Shown here: in pieces, positions 33,121 through 41,409 of the stretch
Layout: the number at the start of each line of letters is the position of its first letter
How positions within the stretch are numbered: position 1 is the stretch's first letter
The notes under the pieces: generated by a model
Database searches by the model: none
Seen by the model: the letters and a program-made list of their open reading frames with translations, nothing else
What the model was told of the DNA's origin: nothing
Made by a program: the position numbers and the translations under genes
Assembly: GCA_040878345.1 (NCBI GenBank)
Contig: JBBDML010000005.1
Span: forward strand, 98,061-162,060
Reading direction: 5' to 3'
Source: ZC4RG35 sp040878345
GTDB taxonomy: Bacteria; Actinomycetota; Acidimicrobiia; Spongiisociales; ZC4RG35
Length of the DNA: 64,000 bases

Positions 33121-34074
33121 ATGGAAGCTTTCCCGATCGTCCTCAGCGTCTTCGTCCTTGGGTTCGTCATCTTCTATCTGGTGCGATACCGGGCGCGTCA
33201 GGCAAAACGGATGGAACAGGCAGCCAAGACTGCCGTCGCCGCCGGGCTGGCAACGGTGCCCGACATGTTCGAGGCCACCACGGGCCATCATGCCCCGGTC
33301 AGTGAGTTCCGGGTTCATGGAGACGAGATCGAGGTCACCTTCGACGTCCCCCTTCCCGCCGACCCCGACGCCGTCCTCGAAGGGCTCCTGGTGGACGAGG
33401 CGGTCGAGGTGGTCAGGGAGAAGCGTCACACCCTCCCTATCGACCAGGCCAACGTCATCGTGGTTTACGCCGGCCGGGGGGAGGTGCGGGAGGTGGGGCG
33501 GTCCAGGCTCCCATCGACCGGGGAGCTGCCACCCCCATTGACCGACGCCGGGGTCAGGCTGACTCATATCGCCCACGACCCATTTGCCGCCCCGTTCGAG
33601 GGCGAGGTCGACCACTCCATCCACTATCAGGTCAGGTCTGATGCCCCTGAAGACGATCTGGGACCCTTGGGCAAGGATCTCCAGATACCCAAGGGCCTCG
33701 ACCGTGGGATGCGGGCCCTCGGGGTCAATCCCGACACGGCCGACGGCGCCGACCTCATTCTCGCCTTGCTCAAGATGTTCGGCTATCGAGTCAGCGAGCA
33801 GGCCTTCCCCGGCTCGTACCTTGCGATCAAGGATGGGCGTTCGACCTACCTGCAGGCCGATCCTTTCAAACCGGGAGACCCGCCCGAGATCTCCGACACC
33901 GTGATCAGGCGGTTTCTGGCCGACTACAACTCCTCGGGGGCAGACCGGGGGATGTTGTTGAGCGAGAAGTACGCACCGTTCTCGATCCATGAGATCGAGA
34001 GCCGTCAGCCCAAGGTCCGGTTCGTCACCAGAGAGCGAATCCAGCGCTTCATCGACGGCATGGCCCTCGGCTAG
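33121..34074 (+). CDS. Single-pass membrane protein of unknown function
   Basis: A 317-residue protein with an N-terminal hydrophobic segment (PIVLSVFVLGFVIFYLV, about 4-20) followed by Arg/Lys residues, so the large C-terminal part is probably cytoplasmic. That part contains mixed alpha/beta sequence and ends in a basic region (KVRFVTRERIQRFIDG). A stretch around LLKMFGYRV through MLLSEKYAPFSIHEIE faintly resembles restriction-endonuclease-like (Mrr) folds but lacks a clear D-ExK triad, so I do not assign it. ATG 33121 has AAGAAGGGTGGA directly upstream. It follows the ClC gene by 31 bases. Confidence 0.65.
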   Translation: MEAFPIVLSVFVLGFVIFYLVRYRARQAKRMEQAAKTAVAAGLATVPDMFEATTGHHAPVSEFRVHGDEIEVTFDVPLPADPDAVLEGLLVDEAVEVVREKRHTLPIDQANVIVVYAGRGEVREVGRSRLPSTGELPPPLTDAGVRLTHIAHDPFAAPFEGEVDHSIHYQVRSDAPEDDLGPLGKDLQIPKGLDRGMRALGVNPDTADGADLILALLKMFGYRVSEQAFPGSYLAIKDGRSTYLQADPFKPGDPPEISDTVIRRFLADYNSSGADRGMLLSEKYAPFSIHEIESRQPKVRFVTRERIQRFIDGMALG

Positions 34075-34131
34075 CCCCTAGGGTGAGCCAAGCGGCCGGG
34101 AGGGGTAGCATGTGCAGGAAGGAGGATCTGA

Positions 34132-34323
34132 TTGTTTGGTCTGAGAGGCACTGAGCTACTGATAATCCTGCTCATCATCTTGCTCATCTTCGGAGCGAGG
34201 AAACTCCCTGACCTGGCTCGGTCCTTGGGGGCCTCGGCCAAGGAGTTCCGCAAGGGTGTCGAGCAGGGCACCAATGAAGCGGACTCCCTCCCTTCAGACA
34301 CCCAAGAAACCTCGGATTCCTAG
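34132..34323 (+). CDS. tatA: Twin-arginine translocase subunit TatA/E
   Basis: A 63-residue TatA-type protein: a short N-terminal hydrophobic helix (ELLIILLIILLIF), the Phe-Gly hinge, then the amphipathic helix KLPDLARSLGASAKEFRKG and an acidic/polar tail. TatA oligomerises to form the pore for folded, often cofactor-bearing, Tat substrates. The start is TTG at 34132, supported by AGGAGGAT six bases upstream. tatC and tatB are not in the window, so the translocase is encoded in separate places. It lies 41 bases ahead of the ECF sigma operon. Confidence 0.9.
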   Translation: MFGLRGTELLIILLIILLIFGARKLPDLARSLGASAKEFRKGVEQGTNEADSLPSDTQETSDS

Positions 34324-34364
34324 GAACCGTCCCACGGGCGGCGCCGTTGATGGAGTAGGGCTCG

Positions 34365-34865
34365 ATGGAGTCCATCCCACTCACTTGGGAAGAGGTCGCG
34401 CGTGTCTACGGACGGAAGATCTACAACTTCGCCTACCGACTCACCGGTAACTCCGACGACGCCCACGACCTGGTCCAGGAGGTGCTCCTGCGGGTCCGAA
34501 GGGGCCTGGCCAACTATCAGCCGGGGAGCTTCGAGGGCTGGCTGTGGCGCATCACTCGCAACGCCTTCCTCGACGACGTGCGCCGTCGGAACCGTCGGCC
34601 CACCAACCCAATCCCTGACGAGGTCGATCGCTGGGATGTGGCGGCGACGGACTCCGCCGATATCGAATACGACCGAATCACGCTCGGCGACGACATTCAG
34701 AAAGCCCTCCTCGAGCTTCCCATCGAGTTCCGCGAGGCGGTGGTGCTCTGTGACGTGGTGGGGCTCTCGTACGAGGAGATCGCAATGGCCGCAGCCGTCC
34801 CCATTGGTACCGTGCGCAGCCGGATTCACCGAGGGCGGAAGCTGTTGAGAGGCCTCCTGGGATGA
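34365..34865 (+). CDS. ECF-type RNA polymerase sigma factor (SigE-like)
   Basis: A 166-residue sigma-70 group 4 protein. Region 2 (about 12-75) includes YNFAYRLTGNSDDAHDLVQEVLLRV and the -10-reading segment FEGWLWRITRNAFLDDVRRR. Region 4 (about 112-160) includes LLELPIEFREAVVLCDVVGLSYEEIA and the helix-turn-helix VPIGTVRSRIHRGRKLL. Its last codons overlap the start of a zinc-binding anti-sigma gene, and an RseB-like gene follows, the classic layout of an envelope-stress sigma operon. TAGGGC upstream of the ATG may contribute to a promoter, but autoregulation cannot be read from the sequence alone. Confidence 0.93.
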   Translation: MESIPLTWEEVARVYGRKIYNFAYRLTGNSDDAHDLVQEVLLRVRRGLANYQPGSFEGWLWRITRNAFLDDVRRRNRRPTNPIPDEVDRWDVAATDSADIEYDRITLGDDIQKALLELPIEFREAVVLCDVVGLSYEEIAMAAAVPIGTVRSRIHRGRKLLRGLLG

Positions 34866-35284
34866 GCCATCCGTCCGAGATGATCAGCGCCTTCCTCGAT
34901 GGTGAGCTCAATGCTCAAGAGGCTGCCGGCCTCAAGGCTCACCTGGCGTCCTGTGGCCGGTGTGCCGGCGAGTTGGGGGAGTTCCAAAGGGTGAGGTCGG
35001 CGGTCAGGTCCCTCCCCTTCCTCGAGCTGCCTGCCGGACTGGTATCGGGAGCTGATGCCGAGTTGATCCCGCTTCGCCGTCACCGGGGAGTGATGGTGGG
35101 GGCCGCGGCCGCCATCGTGGCGCTGGTGGTGGCGTTCGCCGCCATGCTCACCCCCCCTTCACCGACAGTGTCGATCGACGACCTCAGCAGTCGGTTTGGC
35201 GCCCGGGTCTCGCTCGACCCGGCATTCGGCCCGGCCAAGGTGGTTGTGCCCGACTGGGAGACCGAGGGGATCGAGGAAGAGTGA
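34862..35284 (+). CDS. Zinc-binding (ZAS/zf-HC2) transmembrane anti-sigma factor
   Basis: A 140-residue anti-sigma. The N-terminal cytoplasmic domain carries the HxxxCxxC zinc motif as HLASCGRC (H27, C31, C34). A single membrane helix follows at about 77-98 (VMVGAAAAIVALVVAFAAML), then an acidic extracytoplasmic tail of about 40 residues. Such proteins hold the ECF sigma at the membrane until a signal (redox change at the zinc or proteolysis) releases it. The ATGA overlap with sigma and the four-base overlap with the RseB-like gene indicate one coupled operon. The membrane segment makes RIP by a protease plausible; HtrA is encoded nearby. Confidence 0.9.
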   Translation: MSHPSEMISAFLDGELNAQEAAGLKAHLASCGRCAGELGEFQRVRSAVRSLPFLELPAGLVSGADAELIPLRRHRGVMVGAAAAIVALVVAFAAMLTPPSPTVSIDDLSSRFGARVSLDPAFGPAKVVVPDWETEGIEEE

Positions 35285-36201
35285 GACGTCTTGGCCCAGC
35301 GGTTGTGATCCTCGTGTTGATCCCTTCGGTGGCATCGGCGACCGAGTTGAGCGAGTTGCTCGAGCAGGGGAGGGGGGCTGCTTATAGCGCAGAGCAAGTA
35401 ATCAGCTGTTCCACGCCGGACGGGGTGAGAGATGCCCTGGTGAGGATCGAGCAGTCTGGCGCCGAGATCAGGATCGGGGCCGGTGTCCCCACCGGCTCCG
35501 AGGTCACGGTGGGAGCCGGCGGCTGGGCCCTTCTCCACCAGGGTGGAGTGGTGGAAGAGGCGACGATCACCGGGTCGTCGGCCAGTGTCGAGTCGCTCTA
35601 CGAAGTGGAGGACCTCGGAGCCGAGTCCTTCCTGGGGCGCGACGCCACCGCCTACCGACTGGTGCGCGATGGTGTGCTTCGCGCCGAGCTGGTATTCGAC
35701 GACGAGACCGGCGCATTGGTGAGGGCGGTCACATTCGACGCCTCCGGGGACGCATATTGCGTGAGGCGATTCGTCTCCTTCGACGACCAGGACCCAATGC
35801 TCCCGATGAAGGAGCCGAGCACCTTGACGGAGGTCAGCCCGGTCGAGCCGGTGGGCACCACGTTCCCCGAGTCCGTCGCCGGGTTCAGCCGTGTCGACCA
35901 ATACGAGGACATCGATGGGTTCCGGTTCGCCTACTACTCGGATGGGTTCTTCTCCTTTGCCGTCTTCGAGGCGCCCACCCGGGTCGCCCTCGAGGAGGTG
36001 ACGACGGTCACCTTCGGGGACAGGACCTATCAGCGGGTCTTCACCGCCGGTCAGGCCATCTATTCCTGGGAGACCAGGAACCGGGGGATGGCCCTGGTCG
36101 GGGATCTGCCGCCGGACTTGCACCAGGCTGTCCTGGAGGCGCTCCCCGCTCCCCGTGACCCCGGCCTGTTCCGCCGAATCTGGCGCAGCCTATTCGGCTG
36201 A
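35281..36201 (+). CDS. RseB/MucB-like regulator of sigma activity
   Basis: A 306-residue exported protein with an N-terminal signal peptide (GPAVVILVLIPSVASA, cleavage probably after ASA about residue 20). The first mature domain has the LolA/RseB-like beta layout, with SFLGRDATAYRLVRDGVLRAELVFDDETGALVRA resembling the RseB segment that follows its N-terminal barrel. The C-terminal third contains FPESVAGFSRVDQYEDIDGFRFAYYSDGFFSFAVFE, like the MucB/RseB C-terminal domain. RseB-like proteins bind the anti-sigma outside the membrane and protect it from site-1 proteolysis until envelope lipids or peptides displace them. Third gene of the sigma operon. Confidence 0.85.
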   Translation: MRRLGPAVVILVLIPSVASATELSELLEQGRGAAYSAEQVISCSTPDGVRDALVRIEQSGAEIRIGAGVPTGSEVTVGAGGWALLHQGGVVEEATITGSSASVESLYEVEDLGAESFLGRDATAYRLVRDGVLRAELVFDDETGALVRAVTFDASGDAYCVRRFVSFDDQDPMLPMKEPSTLTEVSPVEPVGTTFPESVAGFSRVDQYEDIDGFRFAYYSDGFFSFAVFEAPTRVALEEVTTVTFGDRTYQRVFTAGQAIYSWETRNRGMALVGDLPPDLHQAVLEALPAPRDPGLFRRIWRSLFG

Positions 36202-36247
36202 GGTCCATGAGCCGCCACGGGTTTTGCCCGGCGTGGGACGAAGCCTC

Positions 36248-36706
36248 TCAGGAAGCGCTGAGCGCCACCTTGTAGTCATCGAAGGAGCGAGCAACCCCCA
36301 GCTCGTCGGACTTGACCACCGTTGTGATCACACCCTCCTCGTCGAGGAAGTAGGTGGTGCGCTTGGCGTAGCCGAATCGGTCGTCGAAAGAGTCGTAGGC
36401 GGCCGCGGTCTGGCCATGAGGCCAGAAGTCGCTGAGGATGTCGAAGGTGAAACCTTGCTGCTCGGCCCACATGGCGTTGGAGTGGAGGGTGTTGCAGGTG
36501 ATCGCCACCACCCTGGTTTCCGAGCTGTTGAATCGTGCCAGGTTGTCCCTTATCTCGCAAAGCTCCTCCTGACAGGTGTCGGTGAAGGCGTATGGGATGA
36601 AGACAATCACCGACTTGGCGCCCTTGAGGTCGTTGAGGGCCACCTTCTCCCTGTGCTGGTTCCTGAGCGAGAAGCCGGGTGCGGGGGTTCCTATGTCGAG
36701 AGCCAT
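36248..36706 (-). CDS. AhpE-type peroxiredoxin
   Basis: A 152-residue thiol peroxidase. The peroxidatic cysteine lies in PYAFTDTCQEELC (C45), with further cysteines at 50 and 71. The block ILSDFWPHGQTAAAYD is diagnostic of the AhpE group, known from Mycobacterium tuberculosis, which reduces peroxides and peroxynitrite with mycothiol/mycoredoxin or thioredoxin. ATG 36706 is preceded by AGGAAGG. It is the last of three minus-strand genes after HtrA and the dead zincin, converging on the RseB-like gene with 46 bases between, so it may share the stress response (inference). Confidence 0.88.
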   Translation of the reverse strand: MALDIGTPAPGFSLRNQHREKVALNDLKGAKSVIVFIPYAFTDTCQEELCEIRDNLARFNSSETRVVAITCNTLHSNAMWAEQQGFTFDILSDFWPHGQTAAAYDSFDDRFGYAKRTTYFLDEEGVITTVVKSDELGVARSFDDYKVALSAS

Positions 36707-36767
36707 GGGCCTTCCTGGTAGTTGTGAGCTGGGTTGGTGGTTGCGGGGTGTGCTCGGCCCCGCAGAT

Positions 36768-37838
36768 TCAGGACCAGCCGTCGAGCAAGACCCGGGCCGC
36801 CCAGGCGGTGGGGTCGCGTAGCTCGGCGGCGTTGGGCATCCGCGAGGGATCGGCCCAGAGCACCTTTAGAGCGTCGCCGCCATAGCGCCGCTCGACCTCT
36901 TGGTTGAAGACGTCTCCGAGCCGGGTCAACTCTGGTGGCACCGGACCGACGCCGATCGAAGGCAGTCCCACAACCGCCTCCTCACGGGCCTGGTCCCTGT
37001 TCTGCGAGATGGCGTCGAAGCCGGGAGCGATGCCCACTACCGCCCGTCGGGCTAGAAGCCGGGCACAGCCGGTGATCGCGCCGAGGAAGGCCTCGAGCTC
37101 GGCGCGAGGGGCCTCGGACTCCTCGCCTCCGATGAGGCTCTCGATCCCACCGGCCTCCTCGATGGCCCTCTCCAGCTGAGCAGGATCGGCCCCGCCCACC
37201 ATGAGGCCGCTCAGCTTCGAGGGGTCGATGTGGGTGGCGTCGGCGAAGGCGGCGACCAGGAGAGCGAGATGATCCTGGATCCAAGGGAGCTGGCACACCG
37301 TGCGGAAGGCGACCTCGTTGGTCACCACCCAGAGCCGGAGCTCGCGTATGTCGACATCGGGGCCGGCGAGCCGTTCGAGGTTGGGCACCACCAAGGTCAT
37401 TGGCCCAGGATGCTCCGGCGGGAGACCGGCGTCGAAACCGGCGACCACCCACGTGGCGAGTGAGCCGACCAGGGACCCGGCCTGAAGTCCAATGATGACC
37501 GGCGCCATTTGGGCGAATAGGGGTGCGGCCGGCCCCTCACCACCTATCGATGTGGCGAACGGCTCGACCAGGCTCGCATAGGTCTCCAGGTTCTTGTCGG
37601 CCCAGGACCTCTGATCGAGTGGGAGCACGTCGCTGGCAATAGACACCGGCAACGGCGAGACCTGCTCGAGATGGAACTCGGCGAGTCGGGCCAGGTCCCT
37701 GAACTCCTCGGCCGCCCATGGCTCGATCGGCTGACGCTCACCGGCGAGATGTCTGGCGATCTCGGCCGCCAGTTTCCAGTTGACCGGTCCCGGTTGGTCG
37801 AAGAGCTCGAAGAGTCTCGAGAAGAGGTCGTCGCTCAC
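36768..37838 (-). CDS. Zincin_2 (DUF2342) family protein with degenerate active site
   Basis: A 356-residue helical protein of the actinobacterial zincin_2/DUF2342 family (annotated elsewhere as zinc-dependent metalloprotease or F420-associated protein). The segment IRELRLWV aligns with the family just before its HExxH zinc motif, but here the sequence reads NEVAF at 174-178: Glu is kept and both His are lost. I therefore predict no zinc hydrolysis, and perhaps a regulatory or chaperone role. The frame is intact, so it is probably a maintained pseudoenzyme. It starts four bases inside the end of the HtrA gene, implying coupled translation. Confidence 0.8.
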   Translation of the reverse strand: MSDDLFSRLFELFDQPGPVNWKLAAEIARHLAGERQPIEPWAAEEFRDLARLAEFHLEQVSPLPVSIASDVLPLDQRSWADKNLETYASLVEPFATSIGGEGPAAPLFAQMAPVIIGLQAGSLVGSLATWVVAGFDAGLPPEHPGPMTLVVPNLERLAGPDVDIRELRLWVVTNEVAFRTVCQLPWIQDHLALLVAAFADATHIDPSKLSGLMVGGADPAQLERAIEEAGGIESLIGGEESEAPRAELEAFLGAITGCARLLARRAVVGIAPGFDAISQNRDQAREEAVVGLPSIGVGPVPPELTRLGDVFNQEVERRYGGDALKVLWADPSRMPNAAELRDPTAWAARVLLDGWS

Positions 37839-38986
37839 GGGCTCAACCTCCCGAGTACCACATCGAGCGTCGTGTCGGCATCGGCCCGGAGGATACGGAT
37901 TGGCGTCGTCTGGCCGGCGCGGAACAGGCGAAGCACGGCCAGCAGGTCATCGAGTGTGCTCACGCGGACACCGGCGATCTCGACGATGACGTCGTTGATC
38001 TGGCCCCCTGCTGCCTCGAATGCTGAGTCGTCGGGGATCCCGGAGACCCCCACCCCCGCCGGATACTCGGCATCGCCACGGTCGGCCCAAGCGGTGGAGC
38101 CTTCGATGCCCAGCCGTGCATGGGCCACCGTTCCGCTCCGGATGAGATCGTTGACCACCCCGACGACGATGTCTACCGGGACCGCGAAGCCGAGTCCTTC
38201 CGCCCCGACGTCAGAGACGGCGATGGCGGTGGTTATGCCGATCAGGCGAGCCCCGGCATCGACCAGCGCCCCTCCGCTCGAGCCGGGTGCGATGGGGGCA
38301 TCGGTCTGGACCAGGCCATAGAGAGGATCGCCGCTGGTCACCTCGAGGGTCCGGTTGATGGCGCTGACGATCCCGGAGGTGACGGTGGGGCCACCATCCA
38401 GGCCAAGGGGGCTGCCGACGGCGATGGCCGGCTCGCCGATCACCAGATTGGCCGAGGTTCCCAGGTCGATCGGCGAGAGGTCTTCACGGTCGACAGACAG
38501 GACGGCGAGATCGGTCAGCGGGTCGGTCCCCACCACGCGGGCCGGGTATCGGGCTCCATCGGCGAAGACCACTGCCACCGAGCCCGCCCCTTCGACCACG
38601 TGATGGTTGGTGATGATGTAGCCGTCCATGCCGTAGATCACCCCGCTCCCACTGGCTCCGAGAAGGAAGCCAGAGATCTCGATGAAGACGGTCGATGGGA
38701 TGACCCTCTGTGCCACCGCGGCCACGGTCACGGTCTCGCCCAGGGTGGGTGCGGGGCCGGCCGGTGGTGGGATGGTGAGGACCGGAGGCGGCGGAAGGGT
38801 TGGAGGAGTCGGCTCTTCGAACACGCCGATCGACCCGAGTATGGCGAAGGTGACCCCGGTCCCGAGGAGAACCCCACCCAGGATCCCGAGGATCAGGGTC
38901 CATGGGTCACGGGGTGGCGCTCCTTGGTGAGTGGTTTGGTTGGGGCGCCACTCACGTTCGGTCACCTCTTTGCCCGGGTCGGTCAT
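37835..38986 (-). CDS. HtrA/DegP-type membrane-anchored serine protease
   Basis: A 383-residue S1C protease. It has a cytoplasmic N-terminus, a membrane helix at about 30-54 (TLILGILGGVLLGTGVTF), a long Pro-rich linker, a trypsin-like domain with triad H129 (TNHHVV), D159 (TDLAVL) and S237 (GSSGG), then one PDZ domain (about 290-375). Topology matches DegS/HtrA: protease and PDZ face outside. DegS-type proteases start release of envelope-stress sigma factors, and an ECF/anti-sigma/RseB operon lies 1.6 kb away, so this is the natural candidate for that role (inference). ATG 38986 has TAGAAT nine bases upstream, overlapping the divergent moaE promoter. Confidence 0.92.
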   Translation of the reverse strand: MTDPGKEVTEREWRPNQTTHQGAPPRDPWTLILGILGGVLLGTGVTFAILGSIGVFEEPTPPTLPPPPVLTIPPPAGPAPTLGETVTVAAVAQRVIPSTVFIEISGFLLGASGSGVIYGMDGYIITNHHVVEGAGSVAVVFADGARYPARVVGTDPLTDLAVLSVDREDLSPIDLGTSANLVIGEPAIAVGSPLGLDGGPTVTSGIVSAINRTLEVTSGDPLYGLVQTDAPIAPGSSGGALVDAGARLIGITTAIAVSDVGAEGLGFAVPVDIVVGVVNDLIRSGTVAHARLGIEGSTAWADRGDAEYPAGVGVSGIPDDSAFEAAGGQINDVIVEIAGVRVSTLDDLLAVLRLFRAGQTTPIRILRADADTTLDVVLGRLSP

Positions 38987-38991
38987 AGGCT
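38986..38991 (+). promoter_or_regulatory. -10 element TAGGCT for moaE, overlapping the htrA start
   Basis: TAGGCT ends nine bases before the moaE ATG at 39001. It overlaps the first codon of the divergent HtrA gene, so the two promoters physically interlock. Confidence 0.5.
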
Positions 38992-38995
38992 TGGG

Positions 38996-39001
38996 ATTCT
39001 A
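38996..39001 (-). promoter_or_regulatory. -10 element TAGAAT for htrA, overlapping the moaE start
   Basis: On the minus strand TAGAAT ends nine bases before the HtrA ATG at 38986. It overlaps the first base of moaE. Confidence 0.5.
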
Positions 39002-39435
39002 TGGACCGGGCCCGGCAATCGATCAGGGTCAGAGTCGGTGGGGAGCCGATCGATGCCGCTGCCCTCATCGACGAGGTGGCCCGGCCCGACTCGGGGGCAA
39101 CCGTCCTCTTCATTGGCACGGTGCGAGACCACTCGCCGGGCAAGACGGAGGTCAGCCATCTCGACTACGAGGTGTACGCCGGTGTCGTCGAGGCGAAGAT
39201 CGGCGAGATCGTCGACGAGGCGACGGCCAAATGGCCGCTTCTCTCAGTGGTGGTCGAGCACCGTTCGGGGGTGGTGGTCACCGGCGAGGCCTCGGTGGCC
39301 GTCTCGGTCTCCTCTGCCCACCGGTCCGACGCCTTCGAGGCGGCTCGCTACCTGATCGACGAGCTCAAGACGAGGGCGCCGATCTGGAAGAAGGAGCACT
39401 GGCCTGGCGGTGCGGAGTGGAGCCGTGGGAGCTGA
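39001..39435 (+). CDS. moaE: Molybdopterin synthase catalytic subunit MoaE
   Basis: Large subunit of molybdopterin synthase, which inserts the dithiolene sulfurs into precursor Z using thiocarboxylated MoaD. The 144-residue protein has the family blocks ATVLFIGTVRDHSPGK, VSHLDYEVYAG, VVVEHRSGVV and the catalytic-lysine region LKTRAPIWKKE. moaD and the rest of the pathway are not in the window. A consumer of the cofactor, the molybdopterin oxidoreductase at 55357, is encoded 16 kb away. ATG 39001 lies only 14 bases from the divergent HtrA start. Confidence 0.92.
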   Translation: MDRARQSIRVRVGGEPIDAAALIDEVARPDSGATVLFIGTVRDHSPGKTEVSHLDYEVYAGVVEAKIGEIVDEATAKWPLLSVVVEHRSGVVVTGEASVAVSVSSAHRSDAFEAARYLIDELKTRAPIWKKEHWPGGAEWSRGS

Positions 39436-39513
39436 TCCAAGAACCGTGACGGATACAGGACGCGGGTGGGACGGTTTCTCTAGGCTCGTGGCGCCTGTGA
39501 GGAGGTTCTAACC

Positions 39514-41409
39514 GTGACGACGCTCCTGGAACGCCCCGATGCCCCCACCGCCGGGACCATGTACCCGACAGCCCCGGCACTGGCCAAGAGATGGGCGGAC
39601 CAGATGCCGGACCGCGTGGCACTTCGCGAGAAGGACTTCGGGATCTGGCAGGAGATCACCTGGTCCGAATACTGGGAGAGCATCGTCGACGCTGCCAACG
39701 GACTTCTTGCGCTGGGGGTGGCGGTTGGAGACCGGGTCTCGATTCACTCCGAGGACCGCCCCGAGTGGTTGATCCTCGACCTGGCAACGGTGGCGGTGCG
39801 GGCGGTGACCGTGGGGTTGTACCCCACCAACCCGGCTGCCGAGGTCCAATACCTGCTCTCCGACAGCGGCCCCAAGGTCCATTTGGTAGAGGATCAGGAA
39901 CAGGCCGACAAGGTGATGGAGGTGATCGACACCCTCCCCGCCCTGCGCAAGATCATCCACGTCGAGCCCAGGGGGTTCGGGCAGTGGCGTGACGACGACC
40001 GCTTCATCTTCTGGGACGACTTCCTCGAGCAGGGGCGCGCCTATCGAGCCGCCCACCCCGGCGCCCTGGAGCTTGTCATGGCGGAGGCGAGAGCGGACGA
40101 CATCATCACCCTGGTCTACACCTCCGGCACCACCGGGCCGCCCAAAGGGGCGATGCTGACCAACTCCAACTTCAGCTTCTGCGTCAACCAGGTGGTCAAT
40201 GTCGACGGCCGAATGCAGAAGGCGACCTGGCTCAGCAAAGGGAGGGGGCCCAACCCGGACGACATAATCCTCACCTATCTCCCGCTCTGCCATGTCGCCG
40301 AGCGGATCTTCTCCACATGGACCTCCGTGTCTTGTGGCGTGACCCTCAACTTCGCCGAGTCGATCGAGACGGTGCAGGTGAATTTGCGTGAGATCCAGCC
40401 CACCATCTTCTTCTCGGTCCCGAGGATCTGGGAGAAGATCCACGCCACCATCGCCATCAAGGGGAGGGACGGGACCTTCTTCAAGCGGCTCTGGTTCGGG
40501 TTGGGGATGAAGATGGCGGCGAGCATCGGAAGGCAGATGGTGGCCAATGATGGCGATCACACCTTCTTCTCCCGGCTCCTCTACGTGATCGGCTACCCCC
40601 TGGTCTTTCGGGCGCTCAAGGAGAGGATCGGGATGCGACGGGTGCGATTCGCCTCCACCGGCGCCGCCGCCATCGCGCCAGAGGTGATCCGCGACCTGAT
40701 GGGGATAGGGATACCGATATACGAGCTCTATGGGATGACCGAGAACTCGGCGGTGGCCACCGCCAACCGCCCAGGGAGGAACAAGGTGGGCACGGTCGGC
40801 GAGCCCTATGCCGGCATCGGGTTCCGCATCGACGAGACCACCGGGGAGATCCAGACCAAGCACCCCGGAGTCTTCAAGGGCTACTGGAACAAGCCGGATA
40901 AGACCGCCGAGGCCTTCACCGAGGACGGATGGCTCAAGACTGGCGACGTGGGGGAGTGGGTCGACGGGACCCATGTCAAGATCGTCGACCGGATCAAGGA
41001 CATAATCGTCACTTCCGGTGGGAAGAACGTCTCTCCGTCGGAGATCGAGAACCATCTCAAGACCTCCCCGTTCATCAAGGAGGCCATGGTCATCGGTGAT
41101 CGCCGTAACTACCTGACTGCCCTGATCTGCATCGAGCTCGATGTGGTCGGGAACTGGGCAACTCGGAAGGGCATCCCATACACGACCTATCGGGACCTCA
41201 CCGAGAAGCCGGAGGTGATCGATCTGGTCCAGGGGGTGGTCAACAAGACCAACGAGAGGTTCGCCCGTGTCGAGAACATTCGCAGGTTCAAGATGATCCC
41301 GAAGGAGTTGGACCATGAGGACGGGGAGCTCACCGCCACTCAGAAGCTGAAGCGCACCGCCATGGGAGACATGTTTGGGGACTTGATCGAGAGCATGTAT
41401 CGGTCGTGA
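39514..41409 (+). CDS. Long-chain acyl-CoA synthetase (AMP-forming, FadD type)
   Basis: A 631-residue ANL-superfamily ligase that activates a fatty acid to acyl-CoA via acyl-AMP. Motifs are the P-loop YTSGTTGPPKG (202-212), ASTGAAAIAPEV, YELYGMTENSAV and the hinge/lysine region DGWLKTGDVGEW...DRIKDIIVTSGGKNVSP. Length and layout match long-chain FadD15-like enzymes. GTG 39514 is preceded by GAGGAGGTTC, a good ribosome-binding site, and by TAGGCT further up. Its stop overlaps the livH start (GTGA), so it heads an operon with a complete HAAT transporter, tying the imported compound to CoA activation (inference). Confidence 0.92.
   Translation: MTTLLERPDAPTAGTMYPTAPALAKRWADQMPDRVALREKDFGIWQEITWSEYWESIVDAANGLLALGVAVGDRVSIHSEDRPEWLILDLATVAVRAVTVGLYPTNPAAEVQYLLSDSGPKVHLVEDQEQADKVMEVIDTLPALRKIIHVEPRGFGQWRDDDRFIFWDDFLEQGRAYRAAHPGALELVMAEARADDIITLVYTSGTTGPPKGAMLTNSNFSFCVNQVVNVDGRMQKATWLSKGRGPNPDDIILTYLPLCHVAERIFSTWTSVSCGVTLNFAESIETVQVNLREIQPTIFFSVPRIWEKIHATIAIKGRDGTFFKRLWFGLGMKMAASIGRQMVANDGDHTFFSRLLYVIGYPLVFRALKERIGMRRVRFASTGAAAIAPEVIRDLMGIGIPIYELYGMTENSAVATANRPGRNKVGTVGEPYAGIGFRIDETTGEIQTKHPGVFKGYWNKPDKTAEAFTEDGWLKTGDVGEWVDGTHVKIVDRIKDIIVTSGGKNVSPSEIENHLKTSPFIKEAMVIGDRRNYLTALICIELDVVGNWATRKGIPYTTYRDLTEKPEVIDLVQGVVNKTNERFARVENIRRFKMIPKELDHEDGELTATQKLKRTAMGDMFGDLIESMYRS

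Noticed and set aside
39508..41316. A 602-codon minus-strand frame
   Set aside because: It is exactly antisense to the acyl-CoA synthetase and rich in Asp, His and Leu with no domains, the mark of a GC-driven shadow frame.
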